Source of the DNA: Pseudomonas gingeri
GTDB lineage: Bacteria; Pseudomonadota; Gammaproteobacteria; Pseudomonadales; Pseudomonadaceae
Assembly: GCF_013385425.1 (NCBI RefSeq)
Contig: NZ_JACAQA010000016.1
Span: 21,931 to 85,930, forward strand
DNA: 64,000 nt
Reading direction: 5' to 3'
Position 1 is the first letter of the stretch. Each line of letters opens with the position of its first letter. The notes under the pieces were generated by a model. It saw nothing but the letters and a program-made list of their open reading frames with translations. It had not been told where the DNA came from and did not search any database. Below are positions 34,870 to 48,633 of the stretch, piece by piece. The position numbers and the translations under genes were made by a program.

Positions 34870-36780
34870 TTAATGATCAGCCGCGGGGCCGCCGATCGGC
34901 GTTTCTGGTCGTTCGTTCTGGACCACCGGCGGAGTACCCGAGGTGCCCGAACCGCCTTCCCAATCGCGTGGTTCACGCGGCGGGCGACCAGCCATGATGT
35001 CGTCGATCTGCTCGGCATCGATGGTTTCGTACTTCATCAGCGCGTCCGCCATGGCGTCGAGCTTGTCGCGGTTATCCGTCAGGATCTGCTTGGCCGTGCC
35101 GTAGCACTGGTCAATGATGCTGCGCACTTCCGAATCGATCAGCTTGGCCGTTTCGCCGGAGAAGCTGGCATTCTGACCGCCACCGCCACGACCCAGGAAT
35201 ACTTCCTGGTCTTCCTCGGCGTACATCAGCGGACCCAGTTTCTCGGACAGGCCCCACTTGGTGACCATGTTCCGGGCAATCTGGCTGGCACGCATGATGT
35301 CGTTGGAGGCGCCGGTGGTGACACCGTCGAAGCCCAGGGTCATCTCTTCAGCGATACGGCCGCCATACAGCGAGCAGATCTGGCTGATCAGCGCACGCTT
35401 GGACAGGCTGTAGCGATCTTCTTCCGGCAGGAACATGGTCACACCCAGCGCACGACCGCGCGGGATGATAGAGACCTTGTAGACCGGATCATGCTCGGGC
35501 ACCACACGACCGACAATGGCATGACCGGCCTCGTGATACGCGGTGTTCTGTTTTTCCTTCTCGGACATGACCATGGATTTGCGCTCGGCGCCCATCATGA
35601 TCTTGTCTTTCGCCAGTTCGAACTCTTTCATCTCGACGATGCGCTTGCCGGCACGCGCGGCGAACAGGGAAGCCTCGTTCACCAGGTTGGCCAGGTCGGC
35701 ACCGGAGAAGCCCGGCGTACCGCGTGCAATCACCCCTGGCGCGACGTCGTCGCCCATGGGCACCTTGCGCATATGCACTTTGAGAATCTGTTCGCGACCG
35801 CGGATATCCGGCAGACCAACGACCACCTGACGGTCGAAGCGACCAGGACGCAGCAGCGCCGGGTCGAGTACGTCAGGACGGTTGGTGGCGGCAATCACGA
35901 TGATGCCGTCGTTCATCTCGAAACCGTCCATCTCCACCAGCAACTGGTTGAGGGTCTGTTCGCGCTCGTCATGACCACCGCCCATGCCGGCACCACGGTG
36001 ACGACCGACCGCATCGATTTCATCGATGAAGATGATGCAAGGCGCGTGTTTCTTCGCCTGCTCGAACATGTCACGGACACGGCTGGCACCGACACCGACG
36101 AACATCTCGACGAAATCGGAACCGGAAATAGTGAAGAACGGCACCTTGGCTTCGCCGGCAATCGCCTTGGCCAGCAAGGTTTTACCGGTACCCGGAGGAC
36201 CGACCATCAGCACGCCGCGAGGAATCCGGCCGCCCAGGCGCTGGAACTTGCCCGGATCGCGGAGGAACTCCACCAGCTCGCCGACTTCTTCCTTGGCTTC
36301 GTCGCAACCGGCGACGTCGGCCAGGGTGGTTTTCACCTGGTCTTCGGAAAGCAGGCGCGCCTTGCTCTTGCCGAAACTCATCGGCCCGCCCTTGCCGCCC
36401 GCACCGCCCTGCATCTGGCGCATGAAGAACATGAACACCGCGATGATCACCAGGATCGGGAAGCTGGCGACCAGCAATTGGGTCCAGATGCTCTGCTGCT
36501 CAGGCTGCTTGCCTTCGACCACGACGTGGTTGTCCACCAGGTCGCCGATCAGGCCATTGTCCTGGATGGCCGGACGGATGGTCTTGAAGCTGTCGCCATC
36601 GTTGCGCTTGCCGGTGATCACGTAGCCGTCCACGGCAACGCGCTCGACTTTGCCATCCTTGACCTGCTGGATGAAGTCGGAGTAGTTGAGGGTCTGCGGC
36701 TCGTTAGGACTGGAGAAGTTGTTCATCACCGTCACCAGGACAGCCGCGATGATCAACCACAGGATCAGATTCTTTGCCAT
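34870..36780 (-). CDS. ftsH: ATP-dependent zinc metalloprotease FtsH
   Basis: FtsH is a membrane-anchored hexameric protease that removes misfolded membrane proteins and controls LpxC and sigma-32. The 636-residue protein has two membrane helices (about residues 4-22 and 100-120) around a periplasmic domain. The AAA+ domain has G-P-P-G-T-G-K-T and the D-E-I-D-A-V-G Walker B motif; the zinc site is H-E-A-G-H. The C-terminal tail is glycine/proline rich. I start at the ATG at 36780, giving M-A-K-N-L-I-L-W. A start three codons earlier is possible. The 203-base gap to rlmE shows no clear sigma-32 promoter. Confidence 0.98.
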   Translation of the reverse strand: MAKNLILWLIIAAVLVTVMNNFSSPNEPQTLNYSDFIQQVKDGKVERVAVDGYVITGKRNDGDSFKTIRPAIQDNGLIGDLVDNHVVVEGKQPEQQSIWTQLLVASFPILVIIAVFMFFMRQMQGGAGGKGGPMSFGKSKARLLSEDQVKTTLADVAGCDEAKEEVGELVEFLRDPGKFQRLGGRIPRGVLMVGPPGTGKTLLAKAIAGEAKVPFFTISGSDFVEMFVGVGASRVRDMFEQAKKHAPCIIFIDEIDAVGRHRGAGMGGGHDEREQTLNQLLVEMDGFEMNDGIIVIAATNRPDVLDPALLRPGRFDRQVVVGLPDIRGREQILKVHMRKVPMGDDVAPGVIARGTPGFSGADLANLVNEASLFAARAGKRIVEMKEFELAKDKIMMGAERKSMVMSEKEKQNTAYHEAGHAIVGRVVPEHDPVYKVSIIPRGRALGVTMFLPEEDRYSLSKRALISQICSLYGGRIAEEMTLGFDGVTTGASNDIMRASQIARNMVTKWGLSEKLGPLMYAEEDQEVFLGRGGGGQNASFSGETAKLIDSEVRSIIDQCYGTAKQILTDNRDKLDAMADALMKYETIDAEQIDDIMAGRPPREPRDWEGGSGTSGTPPVVQNERPETPIGGPAADH

Positions 36781-36983
36781 ATCGTTCAATTAACTACCCT
36801 CATGAAGCGGGATCCGCTACTGGCGCGCGCTTCGCATGATATTCACCGGCATAACTTACTACATTACCTACAGATCCTGCAGGCGCCGTCTGTAACCCTT
36901 TGTGAAACAATCACTACACAATATGCGCTTATTCTCACGGGGCGAAATACGAAAAACCTATCGCCCCGGCCAAGAACCTCGTC

Positions 36984-37613
36984 TTACTCGATCCGTCCGC
37001 GGAAGCCACGACCCAGCAGATACTGCTCGCGGGACCGATCACGGGAAGACGACGGCTTGCGCGTCTGGACCTTTTCAAACAGTTTGCGGAAGTTCTTGTG
37101 GTACTCGTCGAAGCCTTCGCCCTGGAAAACCTTGATCAAAAAATCACCACCGGGGCGTAGGACGCGTCCGGCGAGATCGAGAGCCAGTTCACAAAGGAAC
37201 ATCGAACGCGGCATATCCACTTCGGGTGTACCACTCATATTGGGGGCCATATCGGAAATCACAAGGTCCACCTCGGAATTTCCCACTGCCGCGAGGATTT
37301 CAGCCAGGACGGAGTCCTCGGTGAAGTCGCCCTTGATGAAGGTCACATCGGGGATGCTGTCCATGTCCAGGATGTCGGACGCGATCAGACGACCCTTGCC
37401 ACCAATCAGACGACTGGTCACCTGGGACCAGCCACCCGGCGCCGCGCCGAGGTCGATCACGGTCATGCCCGGGCGAATGATCCGGTCCTTCTCCTGGATC
37501 TCCAGCAATTTGTAGCTGGCCCGGGAGCGGTAGCCGTCTTTTTGCGCCATTTTGACGTATGGATCGTTGAAATGTTCTTTCAGCCAGTTAAGGCTAGTCT
37601 TGGAACGGGCCAC
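36984..37613 (-). CDS. rlmE: 23S rRNA (uridine-2'-O)-methyltransferase RlmE
   Basis: RlmE (FtsJ/RrmJ) methylates U2552 of the ribosomal A loop and is a heat-shock protein in E. coli. The 209-residue protein has the SAM motif V-I-D-L-G-A-A-P-G-G-W-S-Q and the K-D-K-E catalytic set, visible in part as S-D-M-A-P-N-M-S-G and L-I-K-V-F-Q-G-E-G. It is divergent from yhbY, with 106 bases between the starts, and lies upstream of ftsH as in E. coli. Confidence 0.97.
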   Translation of the reverse strand: MARSKTSLNWLKEHFNDPYVKMAQKDGYRSRASYKLLEIQEKDRIIRPGMTVIDLGAAPGGWSQVTSRLIGGKGRLIASDILDMDSIPDVTFIKGDFTEDSVLAEILAAVGNSEVDLVISDMAPNMSGTPEVDMPRSMFLCELALDLAGRVLRPGGDFLIKVFQGEGFDEYHKNFRKLFEKVQTRKPSSSRDRSREQYLLGRGFRGRIE

Positions 37614-37719
37614 GGGCCACCTCGAAAAAATAGTCGAATCGCGATTAACTGGGCGGTCCCGGACGCGCTCGGGTAAACTGGCCGCCGCTTTTTACAAGAT
37701 CAGACGCAGGGGTCAGATT

Positions 37720-38028
37720 ATGCCGCTCACTCAAGAGCAGAAGAAACAGTACAAATCCATCGGCCACCATCTGAAACCAGTATTGACTGTGGCTGACAAC
37801 GGTTTGACCGAAGGTGTGTTAGCCGAGCTTGAACGCGCATTGGGCGATCATGAGCTGATCAAGATCAAGCTCAATATCCTCGACCGCGAATCGCGCCTGG
37901 AGGCCATTGCGCAACTGTGCAAGGCCGGCAAGGCGGATCTGGTGCAAGTCATCGGCAAGATGGCGCTGCTGTATCGCAAGAACTTCAGCGTCAACAAGCA
38001 GTTGTCCAACGTCCATCGCTTCAAGTGA
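37720..38028 (+). CDS. yhbY: YhbY/CRS1-type RNA-binding protein
   Basis: The 102-residue protein is a single CRM domain, associated with pre-50S ribosomal particles. The KH-like fold is marked by L-K-P-V-L-T-V-A-D-N-G-L-T, H-E-L-I-K-I-K-L-N-I and Q-V-I-G-K-M-A-L-L-Y-R. The ATG at 37720 lies after a GGGGTCAG segment; an upstream frame would add an unsupported tail. It is the only plus-strand gene in this part of the window. Confidence 0.93.
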   Translation: MPLTQEQKKQYKSIGHHLKPVLTVADNGLTEGVLAELERALGDHELIKIKLNILDRESRLEAIAQLCKAGKADLVQVIGKMALLYRKNFSVNKQLSNVHRFK

Positions 38029-38038
38029 CGTAGACGGG

Positions 38039-38443
38039 TCAAGGGTACGCCGTGCGTACCCTGCCACTCTCGCCCGGCACCGGTTGCAGCACCAGCACCA
38101 GGCCGCAAAGGCCGAGCACCAGGTAACTGAACAACTGCCAGCGCAATGCATCCGGCAGCCAGGTACGCACCGCGAAATACATCCCGCACGCATACAGCGA
38201 CATCAGCAGCAATTGCCCGCGCGTATCGCGCCAGAGGCTTGCCCGGCCTTCGGCCTGGAGCAACACCAAGGTCTGCACGATCACACACACCGTGGCAAAC
38301 CCTATCAATAAAGAGCCCAGCAGGCTATTGATCTCGTCGATCAGCAGCGGTGCCAGGCCGATTTTCGTCAACACCGGCAACAAGCCGATGTGCAGCAGCC
38401 ACAGGCCGCCGACCCAGAGCATCTGGGTCAGCTGCCAGAGCAT
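38039..38443 (-). CDS. DUF4149 membrane protein
   Basis: The 134-residue protein has four predicted membrane helices (about residues 5-25, 38-60, 75-95 and 103-122) and few charged residues, matching the DUF4149 family. Its ATG at 38443 gives M-L-W-Q-L-T-Q-M-L-W-V-G-G-L-W-L-L. It starts 28 bases after greA, so it is probably read from the same transcript. It converges with yhbY with only ten bases between the stops. The function is unknown. Confidence 0.82.
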   Translation of the reverse strand: MLWQLTQMLWVGGLWLLHIGLLPVLTKIGLAPLLIDEINSLLGSLLIGFATVCVIVQTLVLLQAEGRASLWRDTRGQLLLMSLYACGMYFAVRTWLPDALRWQLFSYLVLGLCGLVLVLQPVPGESGRVRTAYP

Positions 38444-38471
38444 GGCGCCCGCACGTAGCGGGCGCCGGCGT

Positions 38472-38944
38472 TCAGATGTGGCGGACTTCAACAATCTCGT
38501 ACTCGATAACGCCACTCGGCGTTTTGACAGCCACCACGTCACCCTCTTCCTTGGCAATCAAGGCGCGGGCCAGCGGTGAGCCGACGGAGATCTTGCCGAG
38601 TTTGAAGTCGGCTTCGTCTTCACCCACGATATGGTAAACCACGCTTTCGTCGGTTTCGACGTTGGCGATTTCCACGGTGGTGCCAAAAATCACCTTGCCG
38701 GTGTGCGGGATGGTCGTGACGTCGATGATCACCGCGTTCTGCATGCGACCTTCGATGTCACGGATCCGCGCCTCGACCATACCCTGCTGCTCGCGAGCAG
38801 CGTGGTATTCGGCGTTTTCCTTCAAGTCACCCAGCTCGCGGGCCGTACCGATGTCCTGGCTCAGCTTCGGACGGACGACCTTGGTCAGGTGAGCATGCTC
38901 TTCTTCCAGGGCTTTCGCGCCCTGGACGGTCATGGGGTATTTGA

Positions 38945-38948
<4 letters not shown>
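38472..38948 (-). CDS. greA: Transcript cleavage factor GreA
   Basis: GreA enters the RNA polymerase secondary channel and stimulates cleavage of backtracked RNA, the same channel used by DksA. The 158-residue protein has the N-terminal coiled coil with D-L-K-E-N-A-E-Y-H-A-A-R-E at its tip (acidic residues D and E) and the C-terminal globular domain with S-P-L-A-R-A-L-I. Its ATG overlaps the carB stop by four bases (ATGA), so translation is probably coupled to carB. Confidence 0.98.
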
Positions 38949-42166
<3,218 letters not shown>

Positions 42167-42224
42167 GGGTTTGTCACTCAAATCCGCAGGTCAGTCGGCA
42201 AGCCGTTGAACAATCCTAGAAGAG

Positions 42225-42261
42225 ACCCGGGGGGCCGCCGCGTTGCGGGGCCGCCCCGGGT
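42225..42261 (-). other. Strong GC hairpin between carA and carB
   Basis: ACCCGGGG (42225-42232) pairs with CCCCGGGT (42254-42261), with further pairing inside. There is no U-rich tail, so it is more likely an mRNA stability or processing element than a terminator. Confidence 0.6.
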
Positions 42262-42271
42262 ATTCAGGCGA

Positions 42272-43408
42272 TCAACGGCGCTTGGCCATCTCATTGATGA
42301 AGCGATCGAACAGCGGCGCAACGTCGTTCGGGCCCGGGCTGGCTTCAGGGTGGCCCTGGAAGCTGAACGCGCTCTTGTCGGTGCGCTCGATGCCTTGCAG
42401 GGAACCGTCGAACAGCGACTTGTGGATCGCCCGGACATTGGCCGGCAGGGTCGCTTCATCCACGGCAAAACCGTGGTTCTGGCTGGTGATCATGACAACG
42501 CCGGTGTCCAGGTCCTGGACCGGGTGGTTGGCACCGTGATGGCCGTGACCCATTTTCAGGGTCTTGGCGCCGGAGGCCAGGGCCAGCAGCTGGTGACCCA
42601 GGCAGATACCGAACACCGGGATCTCGGTTTCCAGCACGTCCTTGATCGCCTGGATAGCGTAGTCGCATGGCTCGGGATCGCCCGGGCCGTTGGACAGGAA
42701 CACGCCGTCCGGCTGCAGGGCCAGAACATCGCTGGCCGGGGTTTGCGCCGGCACGACCGTCACGCGGCAGCCGCGCTCGACCAGCATGCGCAGGATGTTG
42801 TGCTTGATCCCGTAGTCGTAGGCCACGACATGGTAAGGCAGCTCGGAGGCTTCGATGGTCGCGTGGCTGTCGGTCTTCAAGTCCCAGACCGTCGAGCGCC
42901 ACTCGTACTGCTCGGTGGTGCTGACGACTTTCGCCAGGTCCATGCCCTTCAGGCCAGGGAAACCTTGCGCTGCGGCAATTGCCGCGGCTTCGGAAATATT
43001 GTCGCCGGCCATGATGCAGCCGTTCTGCGAGCCTTTTTCCCGCAGGATGCGGGTCAGGCGACGGGTGTCGATACCGGCGATGGCCACCACGTTGTTGGCC
43101 TTCAGGTAATCGGACAGCGACATGGTGTTACGCCAGTTGCTCGCTACCAGCGGCAGGTCGCGAATGACCAGGCCGGCGGACCAGACACGATCGGACTCGG
43201 CATCTTCCGGCGTGGTGCCGGTGTTGCCGATGTGCGGGTAGGTCAGGGTAACGATTTGCTGGGCATAGGAAGGATCGGTAAGGATTTCCTGATAGCCGGT
43301 CATGGCGGTGTTGAACACCACCTCACCAACGGTCTGACCGTCGGCTCCAATGGCTTCGCCGCGAAAAATGCTGCCATCAGCAAGGGCGAGTATGGCTGGC
43401 TTAGTCAA
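42272..43408 (-). CDS. carA: Carbamoyl-phosphate synthase small subunit
   Basis: CarA is the glutaminase that feeds ammonia to CarB. The 378-residue protein has an N-terminal swivel domain (A-L-A-D-G-S-I-F-R-G-E-A) and a class I amidotransferase domain. The catalytic cysteine is in F-G-I-C-L-G-H-Q, and the His/Glu pair is in F-Q-G-H-P-E-A. The start codon is TTG at 43408, supported by GGGAGG five bases upstream. This unusual start may lower or tune its translation. An intrinsic terminator lies 45-82 bases upstream. Confidence 0.98.
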   Translation of the reverse strand: MTKPAILALADGSIFRGEAIGADGQTVGEVVFNTAMTGYQEILTDPSYAQQIVTLTYPHIGNTGTTPEDAESDRVWSAGLVIRDLPLVASNWRNTMSLSDYLKANNVVAIAGIDTRRLTRILREKGSQNGCIMAGDNISEAAAIAAAQGFPGLKGMDLAKVVSTTEQYEWRSTVWDLKTDSHATIEASELPYHVVAYDYGIKHNILRMLVERGCRVTVVPAQTPASDVLALQPDGVFLSNGPGDPEPCDYAIQAIKDVLETEIPVFGICLGHQLLALASGAKTLKMGHGHHGANHPVQDLDTGVVMITSQNHGFAVDEATLPANVRAIHKSLFDGSLQGIERTDKSAFSFQGHPEASPGPNDVAPLFDRFINEMAKRR

Positions 43409-43452
43409 GAAGACCTCCCGTAAATAAAGCCTGAAAGGGCGATCGCAGGTTG

Positions 43453-43490
43453 TAAAAAAGCGGAATGACGTATGGACACGTCACCCCGCT
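43453..43490 (-). terminator. Terminator or attenuator between dapB and carA
   Basis: On the minus strand AGCGGGGTGACGT pairs imperfectly with ACGTCATTCCGCT and is followed by TTTTTT. It lies about 180 bases past the dapB stop and 45 bases before the carA start. It can end dapB transcripts. If carA transcripts begin upstream of it, it could act as an attenuator. Confidence 0.7.
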
Positions 43491-43667
43491 CGTTCACTGA
43501 ATTATTCTGCGCGCTTTTAGTGGACACACTAAAGCTGTAGCTTACAGAAAAAGGCTTTTTTAATCCACCGCTAATGAGCCGAAAAGGCCAGGGAATGCGA
43601 CAGGGCGTCGCTTTGCGGTGCGAAACAGGGCGGGCAGACCTTGCCAACCCTGCTTCCGGGACATCAA

Positions 43668-44474
43668 TCAGTGCAGTTCGAGCACATCCTGCATATCGTA
43701 CAGGCCTGGCGTCTTGCCATCCAGCCACAATGCCGCACGCACCGCACCCTTGGCGAAGGTCATGCGACTCGAAGCCTTGTGGGTGATCTCCAGGCGCTCG
43801 CCCTCGGCAGCGAACAGCACGGTGTGATCACCGACCACATCACCGCCGCGCACCGTGGCAAAACCGATGGTGTCATGTGCCCGCGCACCGACATGACCTT
43901 CGCGACCATAGACCGCGACCTTCCGCAGATCACGCCCCAGGGTATCGGCAATCACCTCGCCCATGCGCATGGCCGTTCCCGAAGGCGAATCGACCTTGTG
44001 CCGATGATGCGTCTCGATAATCTCGATATCCGCTTCATCGCCCATCACCCGAGCGGTCAGCGCGAGCAACTTCAGCGACAGATTGACCCCGACACTGAAA
44101 TTGGCGGCGAAGACGATGGGAATATCCTTGCCCGCCTCCACCAGCAACTGCTTCTGCTCGGCGCTCAGGCCGGTGGTACCGATCACCATGGCCTTGCCCG
44201 CCTGGCGACAGAACGCCAGGTTTTTCAGCATCACTTCCGGCAGCGTGAAGTCGATCAACACATCGAACCCATCCGCCAGCGCATCCAACCCCTCGGACAA
44301 CGGCACGCCGATACGCCCCAACGAAGCCAACTCGCCGGCATCCGCACCGACCAGCGAACTGCCGGGACGGACGATCGCCGCCGTCAGAGCGGTGAGCGGA
44401 GCGCGTTGCTGCACCGCTTCGATCAGGATCTTGCCCATGCGCCCGGCGGCGCCCATCACAGCTATACGTCGCAT
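43668..44474 (-). CDS. dapB: 4-hydroxy-tetrahydrodipicolinate reductase
   Basis: DapB reduces the product of DapA with NAD(P)H on the way to diaminopimelate and lysine. The 268-residue protein has the nucleotide-binding G-A-A-G-R-M-G-K near the N terminus and the active-site block E-T-H-H-R-H-K-V-D-S-P-S-G-T-A. It starts ten bases after the dnaJ stop on the same strand, so it may also be read from the heat-shock operon. The terminator ahead of carA separates it from carAB. Confidence 0.98.
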   Translation of the reverse strand: MRRIAVMGAAGRMGKILIEAVQQRAPLTALTAAIVRPGSSLVGADAGELASLGRIGVPLSEGLDALADGFDVLIDFTLPEVMLKNLAFCRQAGKAMVIGTTGLSAEQKQLLVEAGKDIPIVFAANFSVGVNLSLKLLALTARVMGDEADIEIIETHHRHKVDSPSGTAMRMGEVIADTLGRDLRKVAVYGREGHVGARAHDTIGFATVRGGDVVGDHTVLFAAEGERLEITHKASSRMTFAKGAVRAALWLDGKTPGLYDMQDVLELH

Positions 44475-44484
44475 GCCTCGCTCC

Positions 44485-45609
44485 TTACAGGTCGCCGAAG
44501 AAACGCTTCATGCCTTCGAACCAACCGCTGGCCTTGGGCGAATGAGAGCTGTCACCATCCAGGGAGGAGCGGAACTCTTCGAGCAACTCACGCTGGCGAC
44601 GGCTCAGGTTCACCGGGGTCTCGACGGCCACACGGCACATCAGGTCACCCGCACCGCCGCCACGCACGGGCGCAACGCCCTTGCCGCGCAGACGGAACTG
44701 CTTGCCGGTCTGGGTCCCTTCCGGAATCTTCAACTTGACGCGACCGTCCAGGGTCGGCACTTCCAGCTCGCCACCCAGGGCCGCATCGACGAAGCTGATC
44801 GGCACCTCGCAGAACAGATGCTTGCCGTCGCGCTGGAAAATATCGTGTTCGCGGACATTGATCACGACATACAGATCGCCGGTCGGACCACCCTGGGTAC
44901 CCGCCTCGCCTTCGCCGGACAGGCGAATACGGTCACCGGTATCGACGCCCGACGGCACTTTCACCGACAGGGTCTTGTACTCTTCCACGCGACCCTGACC
45001 ATGGCAGGAATCGCACGGATCGGAAATGATCTTGCCCTGGCCATGGCAACGCGGGCAGGTTTGCTGCACCGAGAAGAAGCCTTGCTGCATGCGCACCTGG
45101 CCGATACCGCCACAGGTCGGGCAAGTGATCGGCGCGGAACCTTTCTTGGCCCCGGAACCGTCGCACGGCTTGCAGTTGACCAGCGTCGGAACGCGGATAT
45201 TGACGGTGGTACCGCGCACCGCTTCTTCCAGATTCAGTTCCAGGGTGTAGCGCAGATCACTGCCGCGCTGTGCGCCACCACGGGAACCGCCGCGACCGCC
45301 ACCAAAGAAATCGCTGAATACATCGCCGAAGATATCGGAGAAATTCTGCCCGCCGAAACCGGCACCGCCGCCACCCATGCTCGGGTCGACGCCCGCATGG
45401 CCGTACTGGTCGTAGGCTGCACGCTTGCTGGAATCGGACAGTACTTCGTAGGCCTCGTTGGCCTCCTTGAACAGCTCTTCCGACGCCTTGTCATCCGGAT
45501 TACGGTCCGGGTGATGTTTCATCGCGAGGCGGCGGTACGCTTTTTTCAGGTCCGCTTCGCTGGAGCCACGCTCGACCCCCAAAACCTCGTAATAGTCACG
45601 CTTTGCCAT
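44485..45609 (-). CDS. dnaJ: Chaperone protein DnaJ
   Basis: DnaJ delivers substrates to DnaK and stimulates its ATPase. The 374-residue protein has the J domain with H-P-D in M-K-H-H-P-D-R-N, a G/F-rich linker, and four zinc-finger CxxCxGxG repeats (C-K-P-C-D-G-S-G, C-P-T-C-G-G-I-G, C-P-R-C-H-G-Q-G, C-D-S-C-H-G-Q-G). The C-terminal substrate domain and dimerisation end follow. Start at 45609 (M-A-K-R-D-Y-Y-E-V-L-G). It is 193 bases after dnaK. Confidence 0.98.
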   Translation of the reverse strand: MAKRDYYEVLGVERGSSEADLKKAYRRLAMKHHPDRNPDDKASEELFKEANEAYEVLSDSSKRAAYDQYGHAGVDPSMGGGGAGFGGQNFSDIFGDVFSDFFGGGRGGSRGGAQRGSDLRYTLELNLEEAVRGTTVNIRVPTLVNCKPCDGSGAKKGSAPITCPTCGGIGQVRMQQGFFSVQQTCPRCHGQGKIISDPCDSCHGQGRVEEYKTLSVKVPSGVDTGDRIRLSGEGEAGTQGGPTGDLYVVINVREHDIFQRDGKHLFCEVPISFVDAALGGELEVPTLDGRVKLKIPEGTQTGKQFRLRGKGVAPVRGGGAGDLMCRVAVETPVNLSRRQRELLEEFRSSLDGDSSHSPKASGWFEGMKRFFGDL

Positions 45610-45726
45610 GATTCTTTGCACTCTTGAGGATGTTCGGGACAACCGACTGGAACAGTCCCGCCCCTACCACCAGCACCCGAACGCTGTCGCATGCTGTAAA
45701 AATTCGTCTATTCCAGACACGCCAAC

Positions 45727-45744
45727 GCGGGAGCAAGCTCCCGC
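45727..45744 (-). repeat. Short palindrome between dnaK and dnaJ
   Basis: GCGGGAGCAAGCTCCCGC is a perfect palindrome in the 193-base dnaK-dnaJ gap. Short palindromes of this kind are common between Pseudomonas genes and may protect or end the dnaK part of the message. Confidence 0.6.
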
Positions 45745-45802
45745 GCGGCGACATCCTACCAGTCACCGCTCAAGGGCAGTCAACCGGTTGACCTACAAGT
45801 GG

Positions 45803-47722
<1,920 letters not shown>

Positions 47723-47824
47723 TTCACTCTCCCGAAACTTTGATTTTTTTTACCGCAGCGGTTATGGCCAACTGTGGTAGCACTTAAACGCTTGACTTGT
47801 AGATGGGGGGCCTTGCAGCCGATT

Positions 47825-48391
47825 TCAAGCCTGCTCGTCGATCGTCGGCGAAACCGGCGCCACCGCCTTGCTGACCACAACCATCGCCGGGCGCAGCAGG
47901 CGACCGTGCAGCTGATAGCCTTTCTGGAACACCTTCAGCACGCTGTTGGGCTCGACCTCGGCGCTTTCCTGCATGGCCATGGCCTGGTGCAGGGAGGCGT
48001 TGAAGGGCTCGCCGTGGGGGTCGATGGCTTCCAGCTGATAACGCTTGAGGGTGTCCTGGAACATCTTCAGGGTCAGCTCGATGCCTTCGCGCATCGGCCG
48101 GATGTTTTCATCGTCCGGGTTGGACAGGTCCAGGCCGCGCTCCAGGCTGTCGATGATCGGCAGCAGGTCGCCGGCAAACTTCTCCAGGGCGAATTTGTGC
48201 GCCTTTTCCACATCCTGCTCGGCACGCCGGCGGATGTTCTGCAGGTCGGCCGCGACACGCAACCCTTGATCCTGCGCCGCTGCCAGTTGCTCTTCGAGCA
48301 CCTGGACGCGGGTAGCCAGATCGTCGCCCTGAGCCTGTGCGGCCGAGCCGGCTTCCTGATTTTGCGAATCCAGAGTCTGTTCGTCAGCCAT
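47825..48391 (-). CDS. grpE: Nucleotide exchange factor GrpE
   Basis: GrpE releases ADP from DnaK. The 188-residue protein has an acidic N-terminal tail, a long coiled coil (about residues 30-85) with D-L-Q-N-I-R-R-R-A-E-Q-D-V-E, and a C-terminal beta domain with V-F-Q-K-G-Y-Q-L-H-G-R-L-L-R-P-A-M-V. The ATG at 48391 follows an AAAGGAGG ribosome binding site. A longer frame upstream lies across the sigma-32 promoter and is rejected. It is the first gene of the grpE-dnaK-dnaJ operon. Confidence 0.98.
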   Translation of the reverse strand: MADEQTLDSQNQEAGSAAQAQGDDLATRVQVLEEQLAAAQDQGLRVAADLQNIRRRAEQDVEKAHKFALEKFAGDLLPIIDSLERGLDLSNPDDENIRPMREGIELTLKMFQDTLKRYQLEAIDPHGEPFNASLHQAMAMQESAEVEPNSVLKVFQKGYQLHGRLLRPAMVVVSKAVAPVSPTIDEQA

Positions 48392-48445
48392 AAAAAACCT
48401 CCTTTCAATATCGTCTGCGAGCTCGACTCGCGCTTCTGCCCCGAT

Positions 48446-48473
48446 ATATGGGGTCGCAATTTCCAGGTTCAAG
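48446..48473 (-). promoter_or_regulatory. Sigma-32 heat-shock promoter of grpE-dnaK-dnaJ
   Basis: On the minus strand CTTGAA (48473-48468) and CCCCATAT (48453-48446) are separated by 14 bases, a near-perfect RpoH promoter. Transcription should start near 48439, giving a leader of about 48 bases. Confidence 0.93.
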
Positions 48474-48633
48474 GGCCGCCAGCGCGGCAATCGCACCCCG
48501 GTCCATCCGCGCGCGATTACAGATCGCGCTAAGAAACCCCGACATTCAAGCCAATCGAACTAAGGGCAAGCATTGTCAGCGCAAATCAAAACACTGTATA
48601 AATAACCAGACCTAAAGCCTGGGAGCGGCCTTC

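Noticed and set aside
34873..37515. 880-codon plus-strand frame opposite ftsH and rlmE
   Set aside because: Both genes on the minus strand are intact and conserved; the plus frame shows only shadow composition.
48392..48633. SOS box between grpE and recN
   Set aside because: I could not find a convincing CTG-N10-CAG palindrome by eye; a matrix scan for LexA sites would decide.
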